Shown: in pieces, positions 1 to 9,330 of the stretch | Layout of the letters: each line of letters begins with the position of its first letter | How positions within the stretch are numbered: the stretch's first letter is position 1 | DNA from: RGIG1681 sp045594425 | GTDB taxonomy: Bacteria; Bacillota; Clostridia; Christensenellales; UBA1242 | DNA: 64,000 bases | Reading direction: 5' to 3' | Assembly: GCA_045594425.1 (NCBI GenBank) | Contig: JAZNYK010000006.1 | Span: 1-64,000 of the forward strand | Translations under genes and position numbers: made by a program | The notes under the pieces: model-generated | Databases searched by the model: none | What the model was told of the DNA's origin: nothing | What the model saw: only the letters and a program-made list of their open reading frames with translations

Positions 1-392
1 TAAATTACATAAACTCCAACACCAGCAACAAGCCACCACAATTTACTGCCCTGTTGTTCAACAATTTGCTTAAAGTCTGCGTCACCAATATTTGATAGCA
101 ATCCTTTTACAATGAACACCATAAAAACAATGTTAACCAAAAGCAAAATAAGATTGATTATTGAACTCTTTCTTTTCTTTTTTGGATTTTGTGTTTCAAG
201 AGCCTCTTTTAACTTTTCATCAACAATTTCTTTAGATATTTCTAAATCTGGTTCTGGTTCAAATGAAAGTTGTTCACCCGTTTCTGTTTCAAACTTTTCT
301 GGTTCAACATCTTCCACATTTTCTTCGCACGAAAAACTAGAAGGTTCAACACCTTCAATAATCATTTGTTCTTCTAGTTTTTCCTTATTCAT
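1..392 (-). CDS. Membrane protein N-terminus, LPG-synthase TM/flippase-like (partial)
   Basis: This reading frame has no stop before the window edge, so only the first about 130 residues are seen. It begins MNKEKLEEQMIIEGVEPSS. Residues 1-70 are acidic and probably disordered, a KKKRKSS patch follows, and then a hydrophobic segment (about 78-98, IINLILLLVNIVFMVFIVKG). The next part, with KLWWLVAGVGVYVI, looks like the start of a second membrane helix. The arrangement resembles the N-terminus of the lysylphosphatidylglycerol synthase TM (UPF0104) family, but too little is visible to be sure. The start at 392 has no ribosome site; the -10 box ends 6 bases upstream, so the mRNA is probably leaderless. 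Confidence 0.6.
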   Translation of the reverse strand, partial: MNKEKLEEQMIIEGVEPSSFSCEENVEDVEPEKFETETGEQLSFEPEPDLEISKEIVDEKLKEALETQNPKKKRKSSIINLILLLVNIVFMVFIVKGLLSNIGDADFKQIVEQQGSKLWWLVAGVGVYVI

Positions 393-398
393 GCCATC

Positions 399-427
399 AT
401 TATAATATCAAAACTATTTTTTGACAA
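399..427 (-). promoter_or_regulatory. Sigma-A promoter, predicts leaderless mRNA
   Basis: Reading the minus strand: TTGTCA (422-427), 17-base spacer, TATAAT (399-404). Only 6 bases separate the -10 box from the ATG at 392, so transcription should start at or next to the A of the start codon. Confidence 0.75.
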
Positions 428-466
428 CAAAAAAAAAGAAAAAGCATAAATTTGCTTTTTCTTTTT
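428..466 (-). terminator. Intrinsic terminator of the prsA-like gene
   Basis: A 14-bp stem (433-446 with 453-466) with a 6-base loop is followed on the minus strand by a T run. It lies just after the stop of the PrsA-like gene. Confidence 0.8.
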
Positions 467-473
467 GTTAATT

Positions 474-2675
474 TTATGCAATTGAATCCATGAGTTCATC
501 ATAAGACATCTTTTCATAATATTGAATCTTACCTTCACTGTTATATTCAGCAAGCCATTTGTATTGAAGTTGCATGAAGTATGAACCAGAAGATTCTGAC
601 GAACCAACAAATCCTGAGTAAAGTGTGTCGTAATAATAATCAAAAAGTGTTTGATTTGAACTTGTGCATACATATGTTTGCTTTAACAAATCTGCCATTT
701 CAGCAACAAATTCAGCATCATTTAAATCAACTTCTTTTGTAAGTTTGCCCATATCAACAAGTGATTTTCCAGATTCAAAAATGTTTTCGATTTTAATGAT
801 GTGGTAGCCATAGTTTGATGTAATCACATTTGTTCTATCAAGAGCAGATGTGTCACCATTTTGAAGTGCTGCATAAATCTTTCTTGCACCAACAGCAAAA
901 TCAACAACCCATGAGCCATTTTCATCTTCATAGTTAGAAATCACATAACCCATTTTGTTTGAAAGTTCATTTCCAAGAGAATCTGTTGAATAAATCCATT
1001 GAAGTTCAACAAATAAAAGTGATGCGAGTTTTTGTTTGATTTGGTTTGTGATTGCCTCATCAGTCAAACCATCTTTTTTGCCGTATGTATAAATATTTAA
1101 AGCAGTTTCAAAAACATAATCCATGCTTTCATATTCTTCAACAAGGGTTGCTCTTTCATCTTCACCAGAACCAATGTATTGTGCACACAAATTAGCCCAT
1201 TGTAAAAGAGTTGTTTTATAGCAGTTCAAAATGTCATCTTCAGAAGCAAGATATTGAACATCTGTTTCGTCAACAACTGTATCTGTGCCTGCCTTTTTAT
1301 AAACTTTTTCACCATCAACTTCAGAAACATCTAACAAAACATAGCCAAAGTTATTTGAACTATCCCCTTCAAGTGTTTCATCATAATAATAGTAGTTTCC
1401 GTTAACGCTAATTGCTTTTCCAAATTGTTCAACAGCGTCTTTGTTGATTGTTGTGAACATTGTGTAAGCATCAGTCATAGTGTTTCTTTCTGAAACAAAG
1501 TTATCATGAATAACTTTGTCATAATCAGCACCACTTGCAGCGTAGCCGTCAAGTTTAGAAACCTCTTCTGTCATATAATCATCATATTTAACCAAAATAT
1601 GTTGAACTGTAAAGAAAATATTTTTTCCTTTATAGTTATAAAGCACAAGTGAAGCACCATCTTTGTTGGTCATTGTTGCAACATAGCCATCTTCAACTTG
1701 ATATTTTTGAACATCTGTATAATAAGCATTCAAATACGCTTCAACAACTGCCTTGTCTGAAAGTGATTCTTTGTCACCATTTTCAGTGTCAAGCAAATAG
1801 TTTTCAAGATAATATTCTTGCAAAAGTGTTGAAACTTGTGATTCATAGTATGCTTCATAAATACGAACAACTTCTGCTTTTAAAACTTCTTCTTCATCAG
1901 TTGTTGTTCCTGCGGCTTTTGCATTAGAAACAAGACCTTCAATATATCTTGCAAAGGCTGCATTTCTTGCACCAACAATATAGTTTTTGCTTGCAGTTTC
2001 ATCAATTTTTGAACGAACATCTTCTTCATCTTCTGTTTCAGCCTTTTTTGAAACATACTCAAACAAATAAGACTTCAAATCATCGATATATTCATAAACT
2101 TGTTCTTTTGTGAGTTTTTTAACAGAATCCGCCTTGGTTTTAACTTCAATTTCAGGAATTGATGATTCATAGTGTTCAAAACCAGAAGTTTCATCTTCTT
2201 CCTCATCTTCTTGAATCCAAGATGGATAATCTTTTTCTTCGATATCTTCATTCAACCCATAAATTGATTTTTCATGAGTTGAAACTTGGTCATAAATATA
2301 CTCAAAAACAGCATCCATAACTTCATCAGCATCATCTTGATTATAAATCAAAAAGCCGTTTGGATTTGTGTCTGGGTCATAAAGACCAGCCTCTGCCTTA
2401 TCTTTAACAATTCTTCTAATAATTGCCCAAGAATAGAACGAATCTTCGATTGTTTCTTCATCATAATAAGAAAAATACGAACTATTGCTTTGGTAATATG
2501 TATAAAAAGAGTTAATAATGTCAGCCTTTGTAAGTTCAGTGTCGCCAACTTTCAACACTTCTTTTTTATTTATTTTTGTGCTATCTTCGCTAACCACCGA
2601 ACATCCTGCAAATGAAAACAAACTGCAAATGCATAAACAAATGCTCATAACTAGCGATAAAATTTTCTTTTTCAA
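474..2675 (-). CDS. PrsA/SurA-like peptidyl-prolyl isomerase lipoprotein (very large)
   Basis: The protein has 733 residues. A signal peptide ends in the lipobox SLFSFAGC (Cys at about 25), so it is probably anchored outside the cytoplasmic membrane, where PrsA-type foldases help secreted proteins fold. A SurA-N-like start follows (VLKVGDTELTKADIINSFY). A parvulin-type signature TVQHILVKYDD lies near 358, and a typical parvulin ending NYGYHIIKIE near 618. Normal PrsA is about 300 residues and its isomerase domain about 90, so this one carries long insertions. The start codon is TTG, chosen because AGGGGG lies 8 bases upstream. It has its own promoter behind mfd. Whether the isomerase fold is active is unknown. 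Confidence 0.75.
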   Translation of the reverse strand: MKKKILSLVMSICLCICSLFSFAGCSVVSEDSTKINKKEVLKVGDTELTKADIINSFYTYYQSNSSYFSYYDEETIEDSFYSWAIIRRIVKDKAEAGLYDPDTNPNGFLIYNQDDADEVMDAVFEYIYDQVSTHEKSIYGLNEDIEEKDYPSWIQEDEEEDETSGFEHYESSIPEIEVKTKADSVKKLTKEQVYEYIDDLKSYLFEYVSKKAETEDEEDVRSKIDETASKNYIVGARNAAFARYIEGLVSNAKAAGTTTDEEEVLKAEVVRIYEAYYESQVSTLLQEYYLENYLLDTENGDKESLSDKAVVEAYLNAYYTDVQKYQVEDGYVATMTNKDGASLVLYNYKGKNIFFTVQHILVKYDDYMTEEVSKLDGYAASGADYDKVIHDNFVSERNTMTDAYTMFTTINKDAVEQFGKAISVNGNYYYYDETLEGDSSNNFGYVLLDVSEVDGEKVYKKAGTDTVVDETDVQYLASEDDILNCYKTTLLQWANLCAQYIGSGEDERATLVEEYESMDYVFETALNIYTYGKKDGLTDEAITNQIKQKLASLLFVELQWIYSTDSLGNELSNKMGYVISNYEDENGSWVVDFAVGARKIYAALQNGDTSALDRTNVITSNYGYHIIKIENIFESGKSLVDMGKLTKEVDLNDAEFVAEMADLLKQTYVCTSSNQTLFDYYYDTLYSGFVGSSESSGSYFMQLQYKWLAEYNSEGKIQYYEKMSYDELMDSIA

Positions 2676-2711
2676 AACGCAATCCCCCTAAAGCATATCA
2701 TTTCACAGCAA

Positions 2712-2740
2712 ATTATATATAATTGAGTTAAAAAAATCAA
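2712..2740 (-). promoter_or_regulatory. Sigma-A promoter of the prsA-like gene
   Basis: On the minus strand: TTGATT (2735-2740), 17 bases, TATAAT (2712-2717), about 30 bases before the TTG start. The lipoprotein can therefore be expressed separately from the upstream mfd operon. Confidence 0.7.
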
Positions 2741-2780
2741 CCCTTTTTGATAAATAAACTGCCCACAAAATCCATATTTT

Positions 2781-5700
2781 TTAATTTTTTGTCATATTTT
2801 TAATTTGCAAATTAGAAGCAATAAGTAAAAACTTCTTTACTTGCTCAAAATTTTCACTACACAAACGCTCTTTATTAAACTTAATCATAGGCTTATCCGC
2901 AAGGTCCAAAGAGCAATTCATTCTAAATTTATAAATTGCTTCACCAATAACATTGTTATCAATAATTTTTGTTTTGTCATCAAAGATTATATCCACTTCT
3001 GCCCCACTTGAAACAATTTCTATCGCCCCAATTTTTTTAGCAGTTTGTCTTGCAAGTGCAATACCAATCAAACTTTCAACAACATGAGGGATTGGACCAT
3101 AACTTTCAACCAATTCTTTTTTAAGTTTTTCAGCCGATTCAATCGAATCAATTGTTGAAATGCGTTTATAAGCAATCATACGTTCTTCGCTAGTTGAAAC
3201 ATAAGTATCTGGAACATAAGCATCAATAGCAACCTTAACAAGAACATCTTGTTCTTTTTCAACGGTTTCACCTTTAAGTTCTTTGACTGCATCTGAAAGA
3301 AGTTTGGCATACATATCATAACCAACTTTTTGCAAATGACCACTTTGTTCAGCCCCTAAAATATTTCCGCCACCACGAATCTCAAGGTCACGCATAGCAA
3401 GTTTAAAACCACTGCCAAACTCGCAAAACTCACTCATGGCATCCAGCCTTTTATAAGCCTCTTCGGTTAAAACTTTGTTGTATTCATAAGTAAAGTAAGC
3501 ATAAGCCATTCTTGACCCTCTACCCACTCTTCCTCTAATTTGATAGAGTTGTGAAAGTCCCAATTTATCGGCATCATAAACAATTAATGTGTTTGCATTT
3601 TCAATATCAATACCATTTTCAATAATCGTTGTGCAAATCAAAACATCACCTTTTCTATGATAGAAATCATAGATAACTTGTTCCATTTCTTTTGCACTCA
3701 TTTGACCATGTGCAACCAAAATTTTGCAATCAGGAACAAGCCTTCTAATGCGTTCTGCAAAGGTATAAATTTTTTCAACACTATTAAACAAAATAAACAC
3801 CTGTCCATCACGAGAAAGTTCTCTTGAAATCGCATCTTTAACCAAACTTTCTGAATATTCAGTAACATAGGTTTGAATAGGAAGCCTTTCATGAGGAGGC
3901 GTTGAGATTATGCTAATATCACGAATACCAGTAAGCGACATATTAAGCGTTCTTGGAATAGGTGTTGCAGAAAGCGTTAAAACATCAACATTTGGATATT
4001 TATTTTTAAGTTTTTCTTTATCTTCAACACCAAACTTTTGCTCTTCGTCCAAAACAATAAGCCCTAGGTCTTTAAAATTAACATCTTTGCTCAAAATTCT
4101 ATGAGTTCCACAAACAAGGTCAACCCCGCCAAGTTCAATACCTTTTAAAATTTTGTCTGTTTGAGCCTTGTTTTTAAATCTGTTCAAAACCTCTATTTCA
4201 ATGCCAAAATCATACATTCTTGCCCTTGCGGTGTTATAGTGTTGTTCCGAAAGAATGGTTGTTGGAGCAATAAATGCAACTTGTTTGCCATCCATAATTG
4301 CCTTAAACATAGCCCTTAACGCAACTTCAGTTTTTCCAAAACCAACATCACCACAAACAAGCCTATCCATTACTTTGCTTGATTCCATATCTTTTTTAAT
4401 TTCTTCAATTGATGAAAGTTGGTCTTCTGTTTCTGTGTATGGAAACGAGTTTTCAAACTCACGTTGCAAATCATTATCTTCTGAAAACGCAAAACCTTTA
4501 ATTTGTTCACGTTTTGCATAAAGTTCAATCAAGTTAAATGCAAGTTTTTTAACAGACTCACGAACCTTATTTTTAACCGCAGCAAAGTCTTGACCACCAA
4601 TCTTGCTTAATTTTTTTGGTGCTTCTGCCCCAGAAAAACGGTCAAGCATATCCATTTGAGTTGTTGGAACATAAAGTTTATCGTTATCACGATATCTAAT
4701 AACAACATAGTCTTTTGTTCCAAAGTTTCCAGTGAGTTGTGTCACCCCTTCACAAACGCCAATACCATGCACTTGATGAACTACATAATCCCCCACCTTT
4801 GGAACTGAAAACACATTTTCTTTTAATGTTTTTAATTTTCCAGATTGACGTTTTTTAGGAAAAATATCATAGGTTCCAAAAACAACAATTTTTTCTTCTG
4901 GGAGAACAAATCCCGAATAATAACCCAAATTCAAAATAGCAGAATCAGCGGTTAAAGTATCGGTTTTATTATTAACTTCAATATCGATATCATGTGCTTT
5001 TAACACTTTTTCAATTGAAAGTGCTTGCTCGCTGTCACCAGCGCAAACAAAAATCCTATAGCCTTTTAATCTATAGTTTCTAACGTCTGCTGAAAATTCT
5101 TTTAAATTGTGAGTGTATCTTGGAACGGGCACTGTTTTATAGTTAAACACAGCCTTTGAATTAAAGAATTTATTTGAGTTTGTGATTTTTAAAAATGCCA
5201 AACAAACCAAATTGTCAAAGTTTGCAAGAACTTGCTTTGATTCAAAACAAACTGGCAAATTTCCTGAAAGCAAAGTCCCTGCCGTTTTTAATTCTTTCAA
5301 TCTTTCATTATTTTCTTTTTCAAAGTTAACAAAAGCATCATAAATTTGCTTGCATTCATCAAACACAACAACAAATTCACCACTTTGATTTAAATAATCA
5401 AAAATAGAACATCTGAAATCGTCTAAATAACTAGACAAACAATCCAAAGAATAACTTCTATCTCTAAGTTCAAGCCTTGAAATAATTTCATCAAGCCCCG
5501 CATTAAAAATGGTTGCTGAATCAATATCTTCACCTGATGTTTTTCTCAAATTATTAACTTGTGTTATCAAATGAGCAATTTCACTTTCTGTTAAAAACAA
5601 ATCAGAATAAGGACAGATTTTGATATTTTTTACTTCTTTAGTCCCTTTTTGAGTAACAACATCAAACACCTTAATAGTTTCAATTTCGGTGTCAAAAAAA

Positions 5701-6287
5701 TCAATTCTAAACGGATGTTTTTCGTTTATTGGGAAAATATCTAAAACTTCACCACGTCTTGAAAATTGTCCATTTTCAGAAATAAGTTCTTCTTTTTTAT
5801 ATCCTGCTTCAACAAGTTTGCTCTCAATTTCTTCAATTGCAATATTTTGACCTTCTTGCAATTTTAAAACATGGGAAGAAAAATCTTTAATGCTTGGTAA
5901 AAATGAAAACAAGGCTTCAATTGGTGCAACCACAACTTCAAAGTTTTTGCACAATATATCAAACAATGTTTTTGTCCTGTTTACATAAATTTCATTAGAC
6001 TGTGACCTTTTATACAAAAAACTATCTTGAACCGCAGGAAATAGAGAGGTTTTCATGCCCATGAGTTCAAACTGTTCTTTAACAAAATTAGCCGTCACCC
6101 CATCTGCCGTGAGATAAAGAACTCTTTTTCCAATATTTGACACCATTGCGGGACGCATAGAATTTTGAACACCAAAAACAGAGCAGGAATTTCCTGCCCC
6201 AAGTTCTCTATAAAACTTGGCAAAATTTTCACCCAAGTCTTCAAATTTAAAAAGTTTAGTGTTTGCCATTTTTGTTTGACTCGCCAT
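2781..6287 (-). CDS. mfd: Transcription-repair coupling factor Mfd
   Basis: Mfd removes RNA polymerase stalled at DNA lesions and recruits UvrA. The 1168 residues match the family length. Visible in order: a UvrB-like N-terminal region (about 1-350), a CarD-like RNA-polymerase-binding segment near 490-560 (GDYVVHQVHGIGVCEGV), helicase Walker A CGDVGFGKTE near 640, LDEEQKFG near 747, the SATPIPRTLNMSL motif, a second RecA domain with ENGIDIENANTL and QIRGRVGRGSRMAYAY, and a C-terminal regulatory domain. It overlaps the end of pth by 32 bases. A second ATG at 6269 would shorten it by six residues; neither start has a clear ribosome site, so coupling to pth translation is likely. Confidence 0.97.
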   Translation of the reverse strand: MASQTKMANTKLFKFEDLGENFAKFYRELGAGNSCSVFGVQNSMRPAMVSNIGKRVLYLTADGVTANFVKEQFELMGMKTSLFPAVQDSFLYKRSQSNEIYVNRTKTLFDILCKNFEVVVAPIEALFSFLPSIKDFSSHVLKLQEGQNIAIEEIESKLVEAGYKKEELISENGQFSRRGEVLDIFPINEKHPFRIDFFDTEIETIKVFDVVTQKGTKEVKNIKICPYSDLFLTESEIAHLITQVNNLRKTSGEDIDSATIFNAGLDEIISRLELRDRSYSLDCLSSYLDDFRCSIFDYLNQSGEFVVVFDECKQIYDAFVNFEKENNERLKELKTAGTLLSGNLPVCFESKQVLANFDNLVCLAFLKITNSNKFFNSKAVFNYKTVPVPRYTHNLKEFSADVRNYRLKGYRIFVCAGDSEQALSIEKVLKAHDIDIEVNNKTDTLTADSAILNLGYYSGFVLPEEKIVVFGTYDIFPKKRQSGKLKTLKENVFSVPKVGDYVVHQVHGIGVCEGVTQLTGNFGTKDYVVIRYRDNDKLYVPTTQMDMLDRFSGAEAPKKLSKIGGQDFAAVKNKVRESVKKLAFNLIELYAKREQIKGFAFSEDNDLQREFENSFPYTETEDQLSSIEEIKKDMESSKVMDRLVCGDVGFGKTEVALRAMFKAIMDGKQVAFIAPTTILSEQHYNTARARMYDFGIEIEVLNRFKNKAQTDKILKGIELGGVDLVCGTHRILSKDVNFKDLGLIVLDEEQKFGVEDKEKLKNKYPNVDVLTLSATPIPRTLNMSLTGIRDISIISTPPHERLPIQTYVTEYSESLVKDAISRELSRDGQVFILFNSVEKIYTFAERIRRLVPDCKILVAHGQMSAKEMEQVIYDFYHRKGDVLICTTIIENGIDIENANTLIVYDADKLGLSQLYQIRGRVGRGSRMAYAYFTYEYNKVLTEEAYKRLDAMSEFCEFGSGFKLAMRDLEIRGGGNILGAEQSGHLQKVGYDMYAKLLSDAVKELKGETVEKEQDVLVKVAIDAYVPDTYVSTSEERMIAYKRISTIDSIESAEKLKKELVESYGPIPHVVESLIGIALARQTAKKIGAIEIVSSGAEVDIIFDDKTKIIDNNVIGEAIYKFRMNCSLDLADKPMIKFNKERLCSENFEQVKKFLLIASNLQIKNMTKN

Positions 6288-6837
6288 TATATTTTGTCAT
6301 CAAGTTGTCAATGGTTTCACCATTCATATAGTCACAACAAGCCATAAAGGCTTTATTTAAACCTTGCTTTTGTTCATCAGACATAAACATTTTTGAAAGA
6401 ACAAAATTTGCAAGGTCTTGATGTTCCTTTTGCCTGCCAATACCTACTCTAACACGATTAAACTCTGTGCTTTTTGTTTCTGCAATAATGCTTTTAAGCC
6501 CATTGTGAGTGCCTGCAGAACCAGTTTTTCTAATTCTTATATATCCTGGATTTTGGTCTATATCATCGTTAACAACAAGCACATCTTCAATTTTTATATC
6601 AAACTTCTTCATAAGGCTTTTTACAGCCTTTCCACTTTCGTTCATATATGTTCGTGGCTTTGCAATAATAAACTTATCAACCATGGTTTTAACTTCTGCG
6701 TAATCTGATTCACATCCACGATTTTTAAATGTAAACCCAAATTCATCAGCAAGTTTATCAAGAACCATAAACCCCGCATTATGATTTGTTTTTTCATATT
6801 CAGAGCCAATATTTCCAAGCCCAACAATAAGTTTCAT
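6256..6837 (-). CDS. pth: Peptidyl-tRNA hydrolase
   Basis: Pth cleaves peptidyl-tRNA released from stalled ribosomes. The 193-residue protein starts MKLIVGLGNIGSEYEKTNHNAG, the family signature with the catalytic His at about 20, and contains KPRTYMNESGKAV, NDDID and GSAGTHNGLKSI. A ribosome site (AAGGTGG) lies inside the end of the preceding GlmU-like gene, whose stop is adjacent to this start. It sits between that gene and mfd, as in Bacillus. Confidence 0.97.
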   Translation of the reverse strand: MKLIVGLGNIGSEYEKTNHNAGFMVLDKLADEFGFTFKNRGCESDYAEVKTMVDKFIIAKPRTYMNESGKAVKSLMKKFDIKIEDVLVVNDDIDQNPGYIRIRKTGSAGTHNGLKSIIAETKSTEFNRVRVGIGRQKEHQDLANFVLSKMFMSDEQKQGLNKAFMACCDYMNGETIDNLMTKYNGESNKNGKH

Positions 6838-7926
6838 TTATTCGCCCACCTTTTTGTTTGAAATAACATTAACATTGCTTGGAATATCGCTAGATTCAGC
6901 AAAATTGCAATCAACGATAACTGAATTTGAGCCAACAAGACTATTTTGTTTTATTATTGTGGTTGTTTTATCCCCTAAAACCTTTGAGCATCTGCCAACT
7001 TGAACATTTTCTGCAAGCCTAGCATTAACAAGTTCTGAAAGTTCTCCAACTTTTGAAGCATCTTTAACCCCAGCAGAAATCAATTTTGCTCCTGCTAAAA
7101 TTTTTGCACAATTGCCAATAACAGAACCTTTTATAATAGCCCCACTTTCAATAATAACACCGTCTTTAATAACACTGTCTTCAATAACAACGTTTTTTCC
7201 AATTTTAACATCTTCACCAATTTTTGAGTTAGAAACAACTGTGTTACATCCAACCCTTGTTCCACCCAAAATTGTTGTGTGATTTAAAATTGAAACGCCT
7301 GCATAAATTGTTGAATTATATCCAATTTCAGTTGTCGCATCAATGCTAACAACATTAGGGTTTTCAAAATAAACACCATTTTTTCTGTGATAATTAATAA
7401 CTTTTTTTTGAAGAACATCGCCTGCGTAACTTAAATCGTCATAAGTTTTCACTTCAAAAAAGTCATTAGATGCAAAGTCATATGTATCAATTGAATAAAT
7501 CTCATCAACATGAGCAATATATTCATTTTTAAAAACAAAGCCTTTTTTTAATTTGCAAGCATTCATGTGTTTTCTTGACACAAATCCAAGCAAATCTCTA
7601 ATATGCCCCTTGTTTAAAAGCGGAGTGGTTGCATAAAGAACCACAGAATATTCACTATCACCAAGATAAGGTCTGATAACATCCAAAACATTATCATTTT
7701 CTGACACCTTTAAAATTGTTGGTTGACTATCACAAACACGCACAACCCAATTCAAAATTGACATTCCTGCAATCTTGAAATCATAAACATTTTTGCTCAA
7801 TGATGTTTGTTTGTCATCTTCACACAAAATAAAATAACTTGCAGACACTTCTTCTTCGCCACAAGCGCTAAATTCTGGTTGTTCATTTAAAACAACAACT
7901 TTTGTTTCTGTTTCAATCATTTCCAT
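6838..7926 (-). CDS. Degenerate GlmU-like protein (pseudo-pyrophosphorylase plus beta-helix)
   Basis: About 362 residues, in the position of glmU in the glmU-pth-mfd order. The N-terminal half aligns by eye with the GlmU uridylyltransferase domain, but the GxGTRM loop is missing. The segment SLSKNVYDFKIAGMSILNWVVR takes the place of LPKVLHPLAGKPMVQHVI, and LYATTPLLN replaces LYGDVPLI, so the metal-binding Asp is lost. From about 210 (GVYFENPNVVSIDATTEIG) it becomes a left-handed beta-helix of hexapeptide repeats, without the HLSYIGD acetyltransferase motif. It is probably a non-catalytic relative, perhaps regulatory or structural. The ATG at 7926 is chosen because a -10 box ends 6 bases upstream; the longer GTG/TTG-type reading starts inside the -35 box. 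Confidence 0.7.
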   Translation of the reverse strand: MEMIETETKVVVLNEQPEFSACGEEEVSASYFILCEDDKQTSLSKNVYDFKIAGMSILNWVVRVCDSQPTILKVSENDNVLDVIRPYLGDSEYSVVLYATTPLLNKGHIRDLLGFVSRKHMNACKLKKGFVFKNEYIAHVDEIYSIDTYDFASNDFFEVKTYDDLSYAGDVLQKKVINYHRKNGVYFENPNVVSIDATTEIGYNSTIYAGVSILNHTTILGGTRVGCNTVVSNSKIGEDVKIGKNVVIEDSVIKDGVIIESGAIIKGSVIGNCAKILAGAKLISAGVKDASKVGELSELVNARLAENVQVGRCSKVLGDKTTTIIKQNSLVGSNSVIVDCNFAESSDIPSNVNVISNKKVGE

Positions 7927-7932
7927 ATAAAA

Positions 7933-7962
7933 AGTATATAATTTTAAATTGTGCTTTGTCAA
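7933..7962 (-). promoter_or_regulatory. Sigma-A promoter of the GlmU-like-pth-mfd operon
   Basis: On the minus strand: TTGACA (7957-7962), 18 bases, TATACT (7933-7938), then 6 bases to the ATG at 7926. The mRNA is predicted to be leaderless. Confidence 0.75.
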
Positions 7963-7993
7963 TCACGCACAAATATTTAGATAAATTTTAAAC

Positions 7994-8020
7994 AAAAAAA
8001 CAGGTATTAAACCTGTTTTT
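7994..8020 (-). terminator. Intrinsic terminator after tadA
   Basis: Stem AAAAACAGGT (7996-8005) with its complement at 8011-8020, loop of 5, followed by a T run on the minus strand. It ends the walJ-CPBP-M14-tadA operon. Confidence 0.85.
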
Positions 8021-8024
8021 AGTT

Positions 8025-8468
8025 CTATTTTCTTTTTTGTTTAAAATAACCACTCACTAAACTAGAACATTCTTCTTCAAAAAAACCACCTTCAAAATTG
8101 GTTTTATGATTAAGTTCTGCCTTTTGAGTTATTTCTTTTGCCGATATTGAACCATTTGTTATATGCGCACCAAAATACACATTTTCAATTCTTGCATTCA
8201 AAATAGCACCTGTGCACATAACACAAGGCTCAAGTGACACATACATATCACAACCAATAAGCCTAAAATCATCCAGTTTTTTGCAGGCTTTTTTTATTGC
8301 CAAAATTTCCGCATGAGCAGTAGCATCCTTGCTTGTTTCTCTTTTATTGAAAGCACTTGCAATAACCTTTCCATCCTTAACAATAACAGCACCAACTGGC
8401 ACTTCATCTGCCTCATACGCTTTTTGCGCAAGAGCGATTGCTTTTTTCATAAATTTTTCTTCAAACAT
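8025..8468 (-). CDS. tadA: tRNA-specific adenosine deaminase TadA
   Basis: TadA converts adenosine 34 of tRNA-Arg(ACG) to inosine. The 147 residues carry the zinc motifs HAE (about 51-53) and PCVMC (about 83-87), the proton-shuttle Glu in HAE, and DEVPVGAVIVKDGKVIA at the start of the fold. The ATG at 8468 has AAGGT 8 bases upstream; a start five codons earlier is possible but less supported. It overlaps the M14 peptidase gene by 8 bases and is last in its operon. Confidence 0.95.
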   Translation of the reverse strand: MFEEKFMKKAIALAQKAYEADEVPVGAVIVKDGKVIASAFNKRETSKDATAHAEILAIKKACKKLDDFRLIGCDMYVSLEPCVMCTGAILNARIENVYFGAHITNGSISAKEITQKAELNHKTNFEGGFFEEECSSLVSGYFKQKRK

Positions 8469-9330
8469 ATTTTTTACCTTCAAACTCTATAAAAATATTA
8501 TAAGCAAATTCAACATCTTTTGCAACATTCTTGTGCTTTAAGAAAATTTCTTCTAAATATTCTTCGCCTATTGGATGAACCAACTTGTCACTTCCCACCT
8601 CAATTGTAAGCGCTGGAATATGAAGTTTTTGAACGCAGTAATCTTTATAACCACCAGAACTAACCTTTTCAACATTTTTTATTTTGTATCCCGTTGATTT
8701 TGAAAATCTTTTTGCAATAATTTTGTCACGCTTTAAATCTTTTTTATTTTGAAAAAAATTAAAATAAATTTCTTCACCTTTAGAATGATATGATATTGAA
8801 AGAAAAGAGTTTTTGCTTTTTGTGTATTCTGCAATAGCCCTAGTTTCTTTTTCACTTTCAGCAAACTTGCCGGTAAACCCTGAACTTGCAGGATTTTTGC
8901 TATGAACATTTAATCCATAGTTTGCATCAAAATTATTGTTTATATCAACACCTCGCCCATTGGCTTTCCATAAGTTGAAACAATCGTTACCATTATTGAT
9001 GCTTTTTAAAAACTTTTGATAATTTTCAGGTGCACTAAAAAGCCCACCATAAACAAGTTCAACACCGTCTGGATTTGCCATTAAAATAAATGCCACATTA
9101 AAATTTTTGACAGTATCAAACAACCCTTCATCAAGCATTCTACAAACAAGGTCGGTTGTTATATGCTCCCGAGCATGAACACCGCTAACAAAAATTGCAG
9201 TGAAAAAATCTTCACTTAAAGTTTTTTCCACTGCAAAAATATTTCGATTAAATTCTGTTTTTCCTATGATTTTTACATCATATTTTTTTTTATAATTTTC
9301 AATCTTTTTTAATAATGTTTGATAATTCAT
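8461..9330 (-). CDS. M14-family zinc carboxypeptidase
   Basis: About 289 residues of the M14 peptidase family. Zinc and catalytic residues are visible: HAREH (His and Glu, near 64-67), MANPDGVEL, the Arg/Asn substrate region GRGVDINNNFDANY, the third zinc ligand in SYHSKG, and the catalytic Glu in LTIEVGS. There is no signal peptide, so it may act in the cytoplasm, for example on peptidoglycan peptides; the substrate is not shown. The start at 9330 shares one base with the stop of the CPBP gene (TAATG), which suggests coupled translation. Confidence 0.85.
   Translation of the reverse strand: MNYQTLLKKIENYKKKYDVKIIGKTEFNRNIFAVEKTLSEDFFTAIFVSGVHAREHITTDLVCRMLDEGLFDTVKNFNVAFILMANPDGVELVYGGLFSAPENYQKFLKSINNGNDCFNLWKANGRGVDINNNFDANYGLNVHSKNPASSGFTGKFAESEKETRAIAEYTKSKNSFLSISYHSKGEEIYFNFFQNKKDLKRDKIIAKRFSKSTGYKIKNVEKVSSGGYKDYCVQKLHIPALTIEVGSDKLVHPIGEEYLEEIFLKHKNVAKDVEFAYNIFIEFEGKKYV

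Noticed and set aside
112..405. A 97-codon plus-strand frame at the left edge
   Set aside because: It is the antisense of the partial membrane protein, whose minus-strand frame is open to the window edge and has a promoter.
1880..2062. Short minus-strand frames inside the PrsA-like gene
   Set aside because: They are out-of-frame shadows of a long, well-supported gene.
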